A stretch of DNA of 64,000 nt from positions 124,001 through 188,000 of the forward strand of contig JAKCPI010009525.1 in NCBI GenBank assembly GCA_023213315.1. Direction: 5' to 3'. Positions 12,146 through 24,181 of this stretch are shown here, in pieces. The stretch comes from Euborellia annulipes. Lineage: Eukaryota; Arthropoda; Insecta; Dermaptera; Anisolabididae. The translations under genes were made by a program, and so were the position numbers. Below the pieces are notes generated by a model, which was not told where the DNA came from, did not search any database, and saw nothing but the letters and a program-made list of their open reading frames with translations. Positions within the stretch are counted from its first letter, which is position 1; each line of letters starts with the position of its first letter.

Positions 12146-12222
12146 TGTACAACGTTTCGACTGCTTATTCTGCAGCCGTTATCAGTACTGTGCAGAATAA
12201 GCAGTCAAAACGTTGTACAGTA
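12146..12222 (-). ncRNA. Degenerate hammerhead-like motif in a foldback
   Basis: Read on the minus strand, CTGATAA (one change from the CTGANGA core) is followed by a six-pair stem II (GGCTGC/GCAGTC) and then GAAACGTTG. The plus strand carries the mirrored arm GCAGAATAAGCAGTC without a full core, so the locus is an inverted pair. Stem I does not pair cleanly. This is probably a decayed Penelope-type hammerhead. Confidence 0.4.
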
Positions 12223-12534
12223 TTTATATTTTTAATAAATAATTAATACAAAAATGTGGTCTATAAATAAAAATTACCCTTAAAATGATTGTTATAATGA
12301 ACGAAAAATAAAATTTAAAAAAAATGTACTCATCATTTTTCTATTTGAAGACATCAAAATAGACCAGACCAAGAAGAAAAACTCACCTGAAACAAGAGAA
12401 AATAATATTAATGATATTACATACATAAAAAAAAAGTATAGAAATAAAATTTTAAATAGATATTCAAAAATATATAACTAAAATAGACTTCTTCAAAGAG
12501 TAGAGGCTTAATTATTATCAAATGGTCAGGGGCG

Positions 12535-12715
12535 GCGCGTCCTTGGCAACTGGGCGGCCCCCTGGGGGGGCCACCTGGGGAGGGGGGGAAAAAAAAAAAA
12601 AATTGGTGCGCGGGGGGAGTGGGTTGGGGGGGCGGGGGTTTTGGTTTGGGGGGGGGGAGTTTTAAAAAAAAATTTTTGGGGGGGGGGGGGGTTGTTTGGG
12701 GGGGGAAAGGGACTG
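12535..12715. repeat. Extreme G-run tract
   Basis: Begins 'caggggcggcgcgtcc', which resembles a hAT end, and degenerates into runs of G broken by T and A runs. No matching right-hand end is visible. It may be a hAT fragment with homopolymer expansion, and sequencing or assembly error is also plausible. Confidence 0.5.
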
Positions 12716-12808
12716 GGATGTTCTGAAAAAGATTTGTGATCTTGGAATTGGATTCACAAGTAAAAACAAAACGAAAATTTTCGAATTAGGTAGAAAGAAT
12801 GAGCAGAG

Positions 12809-12862
12809 CAGCTAGTTTATATTTCACTTTATTGTCAAACCGAAACGTCGGCCCTGGTTTAC
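12809..12862. repeat. Fragment related to the 27694 hammerhead flank
   Basis: The sequence 'gcagctagtttatatttcac' closely matches 'cgcagctagttatatttcat' at about 27693, and a GAAACGTCGG follows at 12842-12851. No CTGANGA core is found, so only a remnant is claimed. Confidence 0.35.
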
Positions 12863-12975
12863 CTAATTTGAATATCAAGATTCATCTATAAAATTCCTTG
12901 AAAAAAAGAAAATAATTTTAATAAAATGGATAAATAAATATTTCGGGAGAAATAAAACAGCAAAAAATTTTTCAG

Positions 12976-13299
12976 GAATCGCCCGCCTTATACCATATAT
13001 TTGTAAATATTTCGGCCGGCCTAACCCCTGAACTGAAGATGGCCAAATTGCAGTTTTATTTCTCCCTTGACGGGTAGATATTATTAAATAAAATTTCTTA
13101 GTGCTGCAGTTACTGTAGCTCATTGAATTTTCCACTCATAAATACCCTTCATCCCAGAATCAAAAACTTTATCTATCACCCGATTTTGTTCAACAATGTA
13201 TGGTTTAACACTGATCCTGATGGCAGCGTTTATCACGCCAGACTAAAAGAAGATCCCTATTACCTTTTCTTCAAGCAATTTCAAGCCCACAGGCACTAG
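12976..13299 (+). CDS. Unidentified two-exon coding candidate (3' end)
   Basis: I do not recognise a family. Exon one (12976-13073) follows a textbook acceptor TTTTTCAG and encodes ESPALYHIFVNISAGLTPEL and onward. A GG|GTAGAT donor and either of two acceptors (after CTGCAG at 13109, or after CTGTAG at 13118) both restore the same frame. Exon two then encodes a stretch including NVWFNTDPDGSVYHARLKED and ends ...KQFQAHRH with TAG at 13297-13299. Supporting points are balanced amino-acid composition (Pro, His, Asp, Gly, Trp) unlike chance frames in this AT-rich DNA, in-frame joining, and composition richer in G+C than the surroundings. The intron would be only 36 or 45 bases, which is very short. 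It could be the last two exons of a gene, a fragment of a transposon protein, or a pseudogene with one indel or stop. No start codon or upstream exon is identified. Confidence 0.35.
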
Positions 13300-16205
13300 A
13301 AAAGAGGTAAATGAAAGGACGATCGCATATATCGTTAGCCTTCCTTCCCTTGAAGACAAATTAAATAGCCATTTAGTTTTTTTTTTTTTTTATGATCCTT
13401 TGGGGCCAAAGAAAAGCCTCCCATTGGAGAGTTTAATAAATTTAAAATTATCAATTTAGAATATCTGGACAAAAAATTTTTATAACGAAAGTCGAAGGTA
13501 ACCTAACAATTATAAGTAATGTTATTATAAATAAAATTTAATTCATTTTTCTCAAATCTCGGGGGGGGGGGGGGGGGAAGGTAATTATCATCTTTATCTT
13601 CCCGCCCCCCTTGGATCCGCTCTTGTTTAGACATTATACTTGTATGTCACAAAATTTTAAAGAATACATAAAACAATTTTTTAAATATTTTCATTGCACT
13701 TTCTATTTTAAAATTTGAATCAACCTCAATTTTATTTTGATTATATTAAAAAGCAATATTTGATACCTAAAAGGGTTACATTTCATGTTAATATTTTTTT
13801 GTCGTTATTTTTAAGTCCTGAGCATATTCAATAGATAGACAGACATCAAAGTAAAAAAAATGCAACGTCATTTTAACCAAATTTGTATAAATATCAAATT
13901 ACGTTTAATTTAAAAGCCAATTTGTCAGTTCTTAACAGATGATGCTTTAACAAAATTTTGTCCAAATGTCCTAATGAGATTTTACAACCAAAAATGCATT
14001 AGACTAAGTGAGAAAAAATTCATCATTATGTAGTTATACAAACTTTTATTACATTAATAGGAGAAGTATTTATTATATACCATATGGTCTAATTAATTAT
14101 AATAATTCATTCTATTATTCTTACATTTTTTTTATTTTTATTTCTCTAATAAATAAGTTATGTTAAGAGGGGAAATTTGGACCCCAAATTTGGTTACGGC
14201 CCTATTTAATATGGTATGATAAAGAAAGACGCCATTAAGATTATTTTTTTTAGTATTTAAGCAATTCATCAACGAGTTATCTCCTAGTATGTAAGATTAT
14301 TTCATTCATAATAATTAATTTTTATTCATTAATTAGTTTACATTAGAATAACTGAAGTAGTATTGAAATTTTAAATTTTCTAGGCTCCAAAATATATTCT
14401 ATGAAATGAAAAACTCTGTCCACTATTATAAAAAGACCGATTTAGAATTGAAAATTAAATTTTTTTTTTAACTTTCCAGGTTCAAACAAGTCTAAAAATG
14501 TAATATAATAAAAATTTTAGTTCTTTGTTTGTACGGTATCTCTGCATTATAATATAATCGTTATATAAACATAAAAATTCAGGTACCATAACAAAAAATA
14601 AGTGTGAATATGATAAGAGACGGATAAGGAAAGATGCACATTGCATTATGCATAAGCAGGAGTCACTCTTTACTGCAATCATTTAAAGCGATTATAATGC
14701 AAGCAGACAGCATTCATATATTACCTTTTCGAGGTACCAGGTATATAATTTTATAAAAAAATTTATATAGAATAATCAATTAATTTAACTACAATACTTT
14801 TGAATAAGCCTATAATGTAAATTGGTTCGTTTTTGCTTACTGGAAGATAGGCAACTAAAATGATCAAGCCCGAAAATAATTCACTTAAAATAAGTAAAAA
14901 TTAATGTTTAATTTTCAACTATTTTATTTTCAAAGAATGATCATTAATTAATATGAGAAAATAATTTTAGTGACTTAATATGATAAAATTTAAAATATAT
15001 ATTTCATATATAGGGTAAGAGAAAGTAAAAACTTAAGAACTAATATATATTCATTTAGAATAAAATAGACTCTATAATATAAAATTTCATGACAGTTGAT
15101 TGAAATTTCTAGGAAATAATGAAACAATGTTAATAAAGAGTAAATTAAATAACCCTTTAATGGAAGATCTATAGTAGATTGATAGACTTCATATTGCTAT
15201 AATTCATAAAAGATTAATTAATAAATTGTTGGAAATAAATATTTTGAATATCATTCCGCATATTTTTCTAATTAAAAACCAGCTAATGATATTTCATACT
15301 TATATGGTTTTCAAAGTAATAAAAGAAAATTGACTAAATCAAACGAGTTTGGTATTATTAATTTATTGGCTACAACTTTAATGAATCATGATCATTAATA
15401 ATTATTATTCATAAGTATTTTTGTGATGGAAAAATATAAATTCACTTGGGAAGAAGAGTCTCTGAGTGATTTTAGTTTCAAAATGTGCATATATAATTAT
15501 ATATACTGTATAACTATAATATATATGTTAGACCTATTTATTTATATTAATAAAGTTTGAAATGATTTTTAATCCCTTTTAAAAGAAGAGGCAAAAAAAT
15601 ATTCACTTGCTCCCCTCGATCTGACTAAAGCTCTTGGCACCCCGGAACTTTGAAATAATTATATTAATAGGCCTATTGTGAAATAATTATATTAATATTA
15701 ATTTCCTTAATTTCTTGTTATCAAGCCAATATTGAAAAACCTTCTGTCCCAATAATCTTTAATTTTTTTAAAATTTAAAAATGAATTTATTGTTATTATT
15801 AATCACATATTATTAAGAAATTTTTAAAATAAGCTTAGATGATTTATTTAAAAATCAAATGTCAAATTAGTTCAGCATTCTTGCAATAGATGGCAGGTTA
15901 GTCTAACAGCCGATCTCCTAATAGCGTATATCTGGAATATATTTATATATTTTTATGCTTTTATAAAAGATACATATATATATAATAACATTTATAAAGT
16001 ATTTATTGTTAAAAGATCAATGAAAATCAACTAAATGCATTAAATACTATTAGCTACCATTCTGACTTATCTTGGCAAATTTTTGAATTACTTGATTTTT
16101 TGGGTATACTTTTTATAACACACAACGCCCTCTTATTGGGAAAAACATGCGTAACACCTTCGCTCCTATTCCGCCTTAATATAAAAATATTATTAATCTA
16201 AAAAC
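13300..16205. other. No recognisable gene; AT-rich desert
   Basis: Contains a poly-T run at 13379-13391 and a G run at 13560-13577 followed by 'cccccttggatccgctcttg', which resembles one end of a hAT MITE such as that at 48431. The remainder is AT-rich without supportable frames. Short ORFs here have no family resemblance. Confidence 0.5.
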
Positions 16206-16300
16206 CAGTAACCAAGATCGTTGTGGCTAAGCCATGTCAAGTGCGGAAAAATCTCGAGGGGGTGGTCCCTGGGAATTAGCATGTGGAAAGTCCCCCGGTA
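16206..16300 (+). repeat. 5S-rRNA-like SINE head, diverged
   Basis: The series 'accaagatcgttgtggctaa', 'gccatgtcaagtgcgg' and 'gggggtggtccctggg' parallels 5S rRNA internal promoter sequence (AAGCAATGTCGGGCG...GGATGGGTGACC...GGGAA). Copies at 20250 and 46931 show the same order. It is interpreted as a 5S-derived (SINE3-like) retroposon, not a functional 5S gene, because the ends of 5S rRNA are missing. Confidence 0.5.
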
Positions 16301-16377
16301 GCTATCAGTACATGCAATTGAAAATATACTATATATGTGTATACTATACCCCCAAATGGCAACGAAGGCCATTTAGA

Positions 16378-16497
16378 CACAGTCTCTATTTATTTCACCT
16401 GAATTGGTAGCCAATTCAATTGAAATTGTAGCATGAGACGGGATCCAAACCCGCTACCCTTGGTATAAAAAGCTACCCACTTCACCAAGGCCCGAGG
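16378..16497 (-). repeat. SINE family B, reverse copy
   Basis: On the minus strand it reads 'cctcgggccttggtgaagtg' (box A), then a box B with 'gcgggtttggatcccgtc', 'tcatgctac', and the body '...attggctaccaattcagg'. A tRNA-derived head with promoter boxes in the usual order. Confidence 0.75.
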
Positions 16498-18998
16498 ACA
16501 AGCTTAATCGAAAATAAAATTTTGTACAAAATTTTTGTGTAGTGTGAGGGGTCCACGACCATTCAATATTGTAAGGACCCCTTAAGTGCATTTACCATTA
16601 TTTTTATGTATATTTTTAGAGATGCCAATTAAAATGATGTTTCCCTGCATTTGGTTAATGAGGTCAGCGGATTAAAAGTAAAATGATTCTTTTAATGAAA
16701 ACTTGGTACTTGGCCCGCTCAGACCATTATAATGAATGCAAGAAGACTTCATTTAGATTGACATCTCTTGTCCTGATGATGGGAGGCGTCTGACTCTTGA
16801 AAAAAAAATTATAATAAATTGGACGTAAAAAATTGAAAGTGTTTTAATTAAAATTTTTAAAGTTTAAATGGTTTTAGTTTTACAAAAAGAAAAAAAAATG
16901 AGGACACCATCAGTATGTGATGTAATTTTCCTCCTATCCATTTTCGAAAAATTTCCCTGGTTAATTTAATTTAAAAAGAAAAGTACTTTCGCACTTTATT
17001 TTTGAGAAAAATACGTTTTTTTGGCTTTGTTTTTGAAATATTTTTTGTATTTTATATTTTTTTTTTTTTTTCAATTACATTATGGTATTTTGTAATTATC
17101 TGTTAGTTAGTAGATGTTCAATTGTTAGCTCACGAATTTACGATTAAAATTCTTTCAATCTATAATTATTATTTACAATAAAGATGATAGGGAGTCGATA
17201 TTCTTCTATCTGTGAATCTTAGAATGACATTGAAATCAATTTTCTAATTTTGTTTGTGAATGGATTAATGAAGAAAAATATTCTAATATTTAAAAAAATT
17301 TTAATTATAAATAAAATTTATTAAATCTTGATCAGGTCTTTGTTTGAAATAGTTGGGGGTTTGAAAACAACACCAAATGTCTAACTTTAGAAATACTCAA
17401 AAAAATTATTTTTAATTTTCCATCCCCTAGCAAGGTATTTAGGCTCGAAATTCAATTGGTTATTAAAACTACGCCTTTTCTCTTTATTCTTTCAATATTT
17501 TGTCAAAGTTATTTATTTTTTTTTTTATTTTTGCTATCAATCGTAAAAGTGTAACAGAGTTTGTGTTGTTTATCTTTTGGCCCGAAGGGGGAGGGGGTAT
17601 AAATAATAATAATAATATAAATCTGTATGTCCCGAGCCGATACAGTTCTCACGACCTTTGCGTCTCTTGAGAGGGCGTGCGAAGCCTTCGGCCCGAGGGC
17701 TTACTAATACATGCCAGGTTCAACACGCAATCACACACTTTCACAGGCCATTTAGGCCCTAAATGTAGAATATTTAAAATTGGATTAACTTTCCAAATAT
17801 GGATAGGTAAAAAAAAAAAAAAATTGTACGTTTTTAGTTCAGATTTGACATGTAAGTAAAAGAAATTTATATTAGAAATGAAAAGTTGACTAGTCATTAA
17901 TAAATCTGTCTTCTGCGTTACCTTTTAAATTAAATAACTATATAATATAATTGTACGATTAGAATATATATATTCTACAGGTTTTGCACTCCAAATGCTA
18001 ATCAAATTAAGCCTTCCACAAATCAAATTAAATTTCAAATTCGCCACAACAGGAAACGTGGGTTTAATCACTATTAAGTCGAATAAAAAAATTTAATCAT
18101 TTTGAATAAATAGATAAAATTATGTAACTTAATAAATTTGCATAAAAAAAAGACGGTCCTTTTTTTGAAATTTTTGCAATATATAAAAAGATTATTATTC
18201 TAAATTATTAAATTATTAATTGATAATAATTACTTATGAAAATATTCTCATTTTCTCTACATACTATTTATGTTTCGCGTTTTAGAAATAGATTATCTTG
18301 AATAAAATGTTAACCATAAGTCAAGTTCATATGGGAATAGAGAATCTGTTATTATAAAAAAAAAAAAACTGCCTGAAAAATGAATAATCCTTCATAGAAG
18401 GATAATATGATGTTTAGGATGGAAGTATAACCAGCTAAACGGTAAACGAAATGAGAGCTAATCAATTTAAAAAGTTAATGAACCTATCATATATACGAAT
18501 ATGGGTTTTCTTAAGCTTTAAAGTAAACATTAACAAGCGAAGTGTGAGTGTGTTGAATATAAGTTGGATCTCATATAGAAAGATGAAGATGTAAATAGAT
18601 AGGATAGGCAGGCGCACGCAATATGCTATTTGAAAAAATTTCTTCTCAACGAAAACATTGAAATATTGGAACATTTTCTTTATAATAAACAAATATTCAT
18701 CATGCAAATGAGATAGAATAAATCGATTTTTTTTTTTTTAAGAAATTTTTATAATATGTTAATATATTTTTAGAGATTCAGTCTCAGGAGGTAATCAAGA
18801 CTTATCCTGGAAGTTACTAATAAAAACATCTTTTCTTTCATACATTGTTAATAGTCTCTGTCTCAAATTTCACAAAGATAGGGACATTATATAAACAGAC
18901 GTTGCAGAAATTAGTTGGTTTAGTTCCTGGAAGATAGGTGACCAATTCGACTACTAATAATTTCTTTGGTTAGCGTTAAGGGGACATCCAGCATTCAT
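16498..18998. other. No recognisable gene
   Basis: A GC-richer patch at 17585-17760 ('cgaagccttcggcccgaggg' is partly palindromic) contains no convincing frame. The remainder is AT-rich with T and A runs. At 18900-18955 'ttcctggaagataggtgacc' resembles 'ttactggaagataggcaact' at about 14837, a low-copy repeat. Confidence 0.5.
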
Positions 18999-19269
18999 CA
19001 GTGGTGTAGTGAGGGAGGGGCAAGGGGGTCATCATGCCCCGGGCGCTAGTCCTATAAAGGGGCGCCAAATGGTACACAAAACAAAAAATTTCTGGATAAT
19101 TGTTATTTTTATTATAATTGATTTCTGGAAAATATATTTTAAATTTAGTGCCAGTGTAATATAATAATTTTGTATATTTTACATATAATATTATATGGTT
19201 TTCGAATGGGGGAGGGGGCGCTAAAAAGGTATTGTGCCCCGGGCGCAAGTTAAGCTCGCTACGCCACTG
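18999..19269. mobile_element. hAT MITE with perfect 8-bp duplication GCATTCAT
   Basis: The ends CAGTGGTGTAGTGA and TCGCTACGCCACTG are bracketed by GCATTCAT at 18991-18998 and 19270-19277. Internal 'gccccgggcgc' motifs occur twice. It is non-autonomous; a 90-codon reverse frame within is a by-product. Confidence 0.9.
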
Positions 19270-19330
19270 GCATTCATGTGAATATATTGTTAAATTTTAG
19301 GAATTTCACAGCCGTAGCTCATTCTAAAAT

Positions 19331-19569
19331 CTTCTTCTTCTGTCCTCGCCCATATTATTCCCGCGGTCCGGGGTCGGCGGATTTTTTTACCCTATCATAC
19401 GTTTTTACGACCGGAAGAAATAGAACAGGCCGGCCCGTCACACGGTCTGACGCCTGTTGAAAAGAAGAAGAAAGAGACAGACATTTAAAGAACTGAAGGA
19501 CTGCCTGACCCAGCTCGGGCAGCTCGTGGTCGCCATCCACGTACCCACAAGATGTGGGCCCCTGAGCAA
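19331..19569 (-). mobile_element. Retroposon fragment with 16-bp target duplication
   Basis: The insert is GC-richer than its surroundings and is bounded by the exact direct repeat TAGCTCATTCTAAAAT at 19315-19330 and 19570-19585. On the minus strand it starts 'ttgctcaggggcccacatct' and ends in an (AAG)n tail, the layout of a LINE 3' end or SINE integrated by target-primed reverse transcription. The source family is not identified. Confidence 0.75.
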
Positions 19570-19585
19570 TAGCTCATTCTAAAAT

Positions 19586-20249
19586 AATTATTCGAAATAG
19601 TAATTAGTGATGAGACCAATTGTTTTGTCTATCTTTCAGGAAATATATAAGAAAAAAAAAAGATTAAATAAAGAGAAGATGGTGTGTTTTAATTAATAAT
19701 AATCCAACTTGAAAATAAATACCATAATTATTTTTTTACTACATTTTTTTATATACGAGGTGATTCCCGTGAGGTAATTATGTAGGTCTACTTAAGTTTA
19801 TTTATTTCCAAATATTTTAAATTATCCGATTATTGTAAAAACTCAAATGGTAAAGAAAAACCTCATTAAAATGCCAATTGAAAATAAAATGGCGTCTTCT
19901 TAGCGCAAAATATTTTTAAAAATCATAATAATTTATAAATGACATCACTATAAAATTATATATTCATCTTTATTTATTGAATATTGAAAGCGGAATGACT
20001 TGAAAAAATAAGCAGTATTCAAAAAAAAAAAAAAATCATTCATCAAATATAAAATTGGATTAGGCCTATACTAATATATAAAACCAAGCAAGGTCATTTA
20101 TAAACTGCTATTTCCCAAGTATTAAATAATTACGAATGAGAAAACTGAATGTATTTTAATTATTTTTTTAACAATAGACTTACATTAAGATGAAATAGAA
20201 AATTAATACATAACATTGTTGTGTATCTAAATAAGTGTAGAGTGGCCTT
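19586..20249. other. No recognisable gene
   Basis: AT-rich spacer with an A run at about 20022-20035. Nothing specific is seen. Confidence 0.5.
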
Positions 20250-20330
20250 GAAACGGCAAAAGCCACCAAAATCTTTGCAATCAAGCAATGCCAAGCGGGG
20301 TGGGTGGCATCATGTGCAACGCCCCCAGTA
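20250..20330 (+). repeat. 5S-rRNA-like SINE head
   Basis: The blocks 'gccaccaaaatctttgcaat', 'tcaagcaatgccaagcgggg' and 'tgggtggcatcatgtg' occur in the same order as in the copies at 16206 and 46931 and resemble the 5S internal control region. The tail is AT-rich. Confidence 0.5.
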
Positions 20331-21415
20331 CACTTTGGCATATTTTATTTAAAATATATTTGGTATATGTATACTATTCAATATCAATAGTCAGATCAAG
20401 AAATTCAAGAATGAAAAAGACTACTTTTTAAATTCACAATATGCTCTATTAATGAGTTTTTCACAAGTAGAGGAAGCTCAACAGAGTAGAAAGTGTAAAG
20501 TTCATTTTTCTTTATTCATTATGTACGACTATTGAAATGTATTGTTGAATAAATTATATTAATTTTTTAATTAAAAAAAAATCTTATTTTTACTTAAGAA
20601 AAAATTTATGGTCTTCTTATGTCTTTTTATTTAATCACTTGATGAAGAGATCCGGTTTTGACACCGAGATATTTAAGTTAATCCCTTAGGACCACCAAAG
20701 AGAAGAAATAAAGCCATTTATAAGAAAAATAGTATATACAAAGAAAAGCGTAAACGATAGCTATAATCTGAAGTTATATAACTTAAAACAAATCAATTAT
20801 TTCTTCTACATAAGGCGCGAAGGGATTAAAAATGAATTCATGGGGTAGGTCATTTGAGTTAAAGATTTGTGTCGTTTTACATGTAGAAAAAAAAACAGGA
20901 TAACTGAATAATGAGATCCTTTGAATTGAATGAATTAAAAAAAGATAAAAAATTATTAAAGACTACAAATGTTTATTTTAAATAAAACTACCTTACTAAT
21001 AATTCGAATTTTTTTTTCAGCAATATTTCACATTATATCTACATGTTTAAATGTAGAAGTTATTATTGCTATTTTTTAAATTCATTTTTCGTCACGATAT
21101 TCTAATAAGAGGTCATGCTCGATGTAAAAGCATAAGGGAAAAATTCTACTATTTCCTTTCTTTACTATACTTAGGGAGAGGAAATATTTATAGATAGTGA
21201 ATTATAACTGCATTCTTCTATTGGTAGCTTGTTAGTCATTAGTTAAAATTTATTATTATTCCAATATTAATACGGGATTGATTCGGAACAAATTATTTTA
21301 ATAAACTTACTAATAAATTATTAAATATGAATTTGTATTTTTTGACGTTAAAAAAAAAATGTTTAAAGAGCTTTTTTGATTTTTCATAGTATTTTTAAAT
21401 TTATATATTGTAGGC
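20331..21415. other. No recognisable gene
   Basis: AT-rich spacer. I see no frame, tRNA or repeat family. Confidence 0.5.
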
Positions 21416-21680
21416 GAGGGCGGAGTACTTTGTCACATGGATAATTTGTCACAAGTTGATTTTGGGGAAAATTTTGACGGCAGTGGTAAATTTTACAACC
21501 CAAGCTCCCCAAGGTTGCTGCCTCCCTGCGCAGGCAGTCTCAGACACATCGTGTGTCAGTGAATTTGACTATCAAGCAAAGGTATGCACCATTTATTTAC
21601 ATATTTGTTTTAGCTCAAACACTAGCCAAAATCTGGAAAAAAAAAATCACAAGTGAAAAGTGACAAAGTGCCCTGCTCTC
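21416..21680. mobile_element. MITE with GGGC..ACTTTGTCAC ends
   Basis: The left end 'gagggcggagtactttgtca' is matched by the complement 'gtgacaaagtgccctgctc' on the right. Inside are 'ggttgctgcctccctgcgca' and a possible frame that lacks family resemblance. A target duplication is not obvious. Confidence 0.6.
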
Positions 21681-22232
21681 CCAAATATATATAAAAATTT
21701 CAAAGCTTTGACTGTAGTGTAATGTAATGTCAGTAGTAGTCTAAAGAAAGAAACGAAGTGAATCTAGATTAAATAATAAAACTTAAAAATATTTAATTTT
21801 TTTTTCTTGCGAAATTAATTCACAATCAATTCATAGAGATCAAAATCAGATTGATTTATTTTCTGGACAAGAAGTTTGGAGTGTTCCGGGTGGCCCCCAA
21901 TCAAAATGGTTCATCAGGTATCGTAGTTTCGTTAAGCCTTGAGCCCAGGTGGCAACAGGCCCCCTCCCCCCTCTCTTTCTCTCTCACCATATTAAGTAAG
22001 AAGATAAGAGAACTTTAGCTAAAAGCTACCAACAATCTGAAGATAATTTTTTTTGGAAGCCATCACTTATTACAAGCATAATTTGAACAAATTTACAAAT
22101 AAAAACTTTAATAATTTTATTTATAGTTATTGAATTAGAGTCCTCGTAAGGTGTCCAGGTCTTGTGGTAAAATATAAATAATTGGAGTAATTAATTTAAT
22201 AAAACTACAGTGGTGTCGAATTGATGCGAGAG
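21681..22232. other. No recognisable gene
   Basis: A CT-rich run at about 21958-21985 and a moderately GC patch with 'aaaatggttcatcag' were seen, but no gene. Confidence 0.45.
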
Positions 22233-22359
22233 CAGGGGCGTAGCGAAGAAATTTTTCAGGGGGGGGAGAAGGCCAAAAATGCCAACTAAATTTAATCAAT
22301 TTGTCAACTAAATTTAATCAATTTGCCAACTATACAATTCACATTCTTTTTCAACCTAC

Positions 22360-22635
22360 CAGTGGCGTAACGTACGCCCCCGCAGTCCCCGCAATGCGGG
22401 GGCCCCGGACCTTGGGGGGCCCACGGGCCGGGCAGAGCTAAAAAACTGTATCTCCCCAGGGCTCCGGTAAAAACGGAAAAATTTAGATTAAAAAAAAAAT
22501 TAATGAAAATTTGTCTTTGAGAGGGCTCGGGCTCTCAGGGTTCAGGGATATACTGTATTTTAAAAATATTTTTTGTAAGATCTAATAATGGGGCCCGAAA
22601 TAAAGGTTTGCCCAGCTAAAAACGTTACGCTACTG
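22360..22635. mobile_element. hAT MITE nested in the 1.94-kb hAT
   Basis: Inverted ends CAGTGGCGTAACGT and ACGTTACGCTACTG. The flanks 'aacctacc' and 'atcctact' match at 6 of 8 positions. Internal GC-rich 'ccccgcaatgcgggggcccc' can fold. Confidence 0.75.
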
Positions 22636-22789
22636 ATCCTACTATATATTAATTTACTAGAGGCTAAACCCGAGGCTCCCTAGTCTCTATATGACATGTT
22701 TGAACTTTAAGTCCCCTCCCCCTTCACTTTGCTATTTTAATATTATAAAACTAAAGGATTAAACAAAATTATTGATAGAAATTAGGAAC

Positions 22790-23160
22790 CGACCGAATAT
22801 TCGGTTTCGGTTACGGTTTCGGCCAGTTTCGGCCAAAAATCATGGTTTCGGCCGTAGTTTCGGTTTCGGCCAAAAAGTGGCCGAACCTTTCGGCCGGCCG
22901 AAACCAGAGTCTGAAAAATGGGATGAGACTCGCATGCAAAAAAAAAAAAGGTCAAATAATTTGCACTTGAGGGAGAAAAATTTTAGTCTCCCTAAAAAAA
23001 GGTAAAATGATTTTCACGGGAGGGAAAAAAAATTCAAAAAAAAAAGGAAAAATGAAAAAAAAATTTTTATAGGAAATACAAGTTTCGGTTTCGGTTACGG
23101 TTTCGGCCGAAACTAAGGTTGAGGCCGAATATTCGGTTTCGGTTTCGGCTGAAAATCCTT
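22790..23160. repeat. TTCGG/TTTCGGCC satellite-like repeat
   Basis: Dense irregular repeats of 'ggtttcggttacggtttcgg' and 'ttcggcc' occur at both ends of this interval, separated by A- and G-rich sequence, with 'gaatattcggtttcgg' at each border. This gives an inverted/direct mosaic rich in CCGAAA. Confidence 0.7.
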
Positions 23161-23199
23161 GTTTGGGTGGGACCCCATAGAAATATAATTAAGTCAAAA

Positions 23200-23288
23200 T
23201 TTTTTCAAATGAGAGATTCCAGTTTTGCTTTACGAGTATGATTCTGGAACGAATTATGCTCGTTAAGCTAGGTTCCACTGTACATAGA
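23200..23288. mobile_element. pogo/Tigger-like end fragment
   Basis: 'attctggaacgaattatgct' followed by 'cgttaagctaggttccactg' and TA resembles the right end of Tigger/pogo elements, whose ends read CAGTGGAACCT... on the other strand. No transposase was seen. Confidence 0.45.
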
Positions 23289-24181
23289 AATATAAAGTTT
23301 CAGCCCAATTTGAGGCGATTTAGTGGTGCAAAATCCGGCTAAAATTTTAGAATAATCGAATATTTTCAGGTTTTTCAACGTTGGACAACCCTAATAAGTA
23401 GAATCTTTTACCATTGGCATTGCTTAACTTTTGGAAAGTTAAAAACTATAGATCGTAAACATACTTTTTTGCATTCAGGGCTGGTAAAAATTATATTCAG
23501 GAGTGTCCTGAAAAAAAAAATGAAAAATGCAATTTTTCTAAATTTTTAGCCTTGTTTGCACCAGTAAGCCAACTCCGATCAAATTTTACAGTATAGACAT
23601 CTATTTCTATGTATTTCAACTATCTGCCATTTTTTAAGGGGTAACGACTTAAAAAAATCTAGAAAATTCAAAATAAGAGTCGCTTTTGAGGAGATTATTT
23701 ATTAAAATTTAATTTTCTCTATATCTCTAAAACTAGAGCTGATGGCACAAAATTGATGGTAAAATTTATATTTCTATCAAAAACATTGTTTAATTGGAAT
23801 TCCTTTTTTTACAATTATAGTAAATAAAGAAAATTATTCCATTTCCAATAACAAATGAACGACTGAGGTTTCTTTTATTTGTTCAAATATTTTATTTTTC
23901 TCTTTTAAAATAGTCATAATGACTTTTCTGTGTTTGCATGTTTGCATAAATTTATATTCAGTAAAAAGAAAATAAATTTATTTTTTTGAAAATTAAAAAA
24001 AAAAATTTTTTAATAGATGAAAATATAAAAGAAGAAAATTTATTTTATTTTTTTTTAAATTAAAATATTAATTAATTTCTGTTAAATAAATTTTTTTTGT
24101 CAACTGGTCCTTGATTTTGCCAACTCGATCCGACCTGGGGGAGACTCCCCATCCCCCCCTGGCTACGCCCCTGTGCGAGAG

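Larger units (their letters stand above)
22233..24173. mobile_element. 1.94-kb hAT element, perfect 8-bp duplication TGCGAGAG
   Basis: The ends CAGGGGCGTAGCGAAG and CTGGCTACGCCCCTG lie between TGCGAGAG at 22225-22232 and 24174-24181. It is the longest element with intact borders in the window, yet no transposase frame remains. Its body hosts a second MITE (22360-22635), a TTCGGTTTCGG satellite (22790-23160) and a fragment with pogo/Tigger-like ends (about 23200-23285). The satellite produces a spurious 77-codon frame. Confidence 0.85.

Noticed and set aside
22772..23005. 77-codon frame rich in RFRP/GFG
   Set aside because: It is the translation of the TTCGGTTTCGG satellite.
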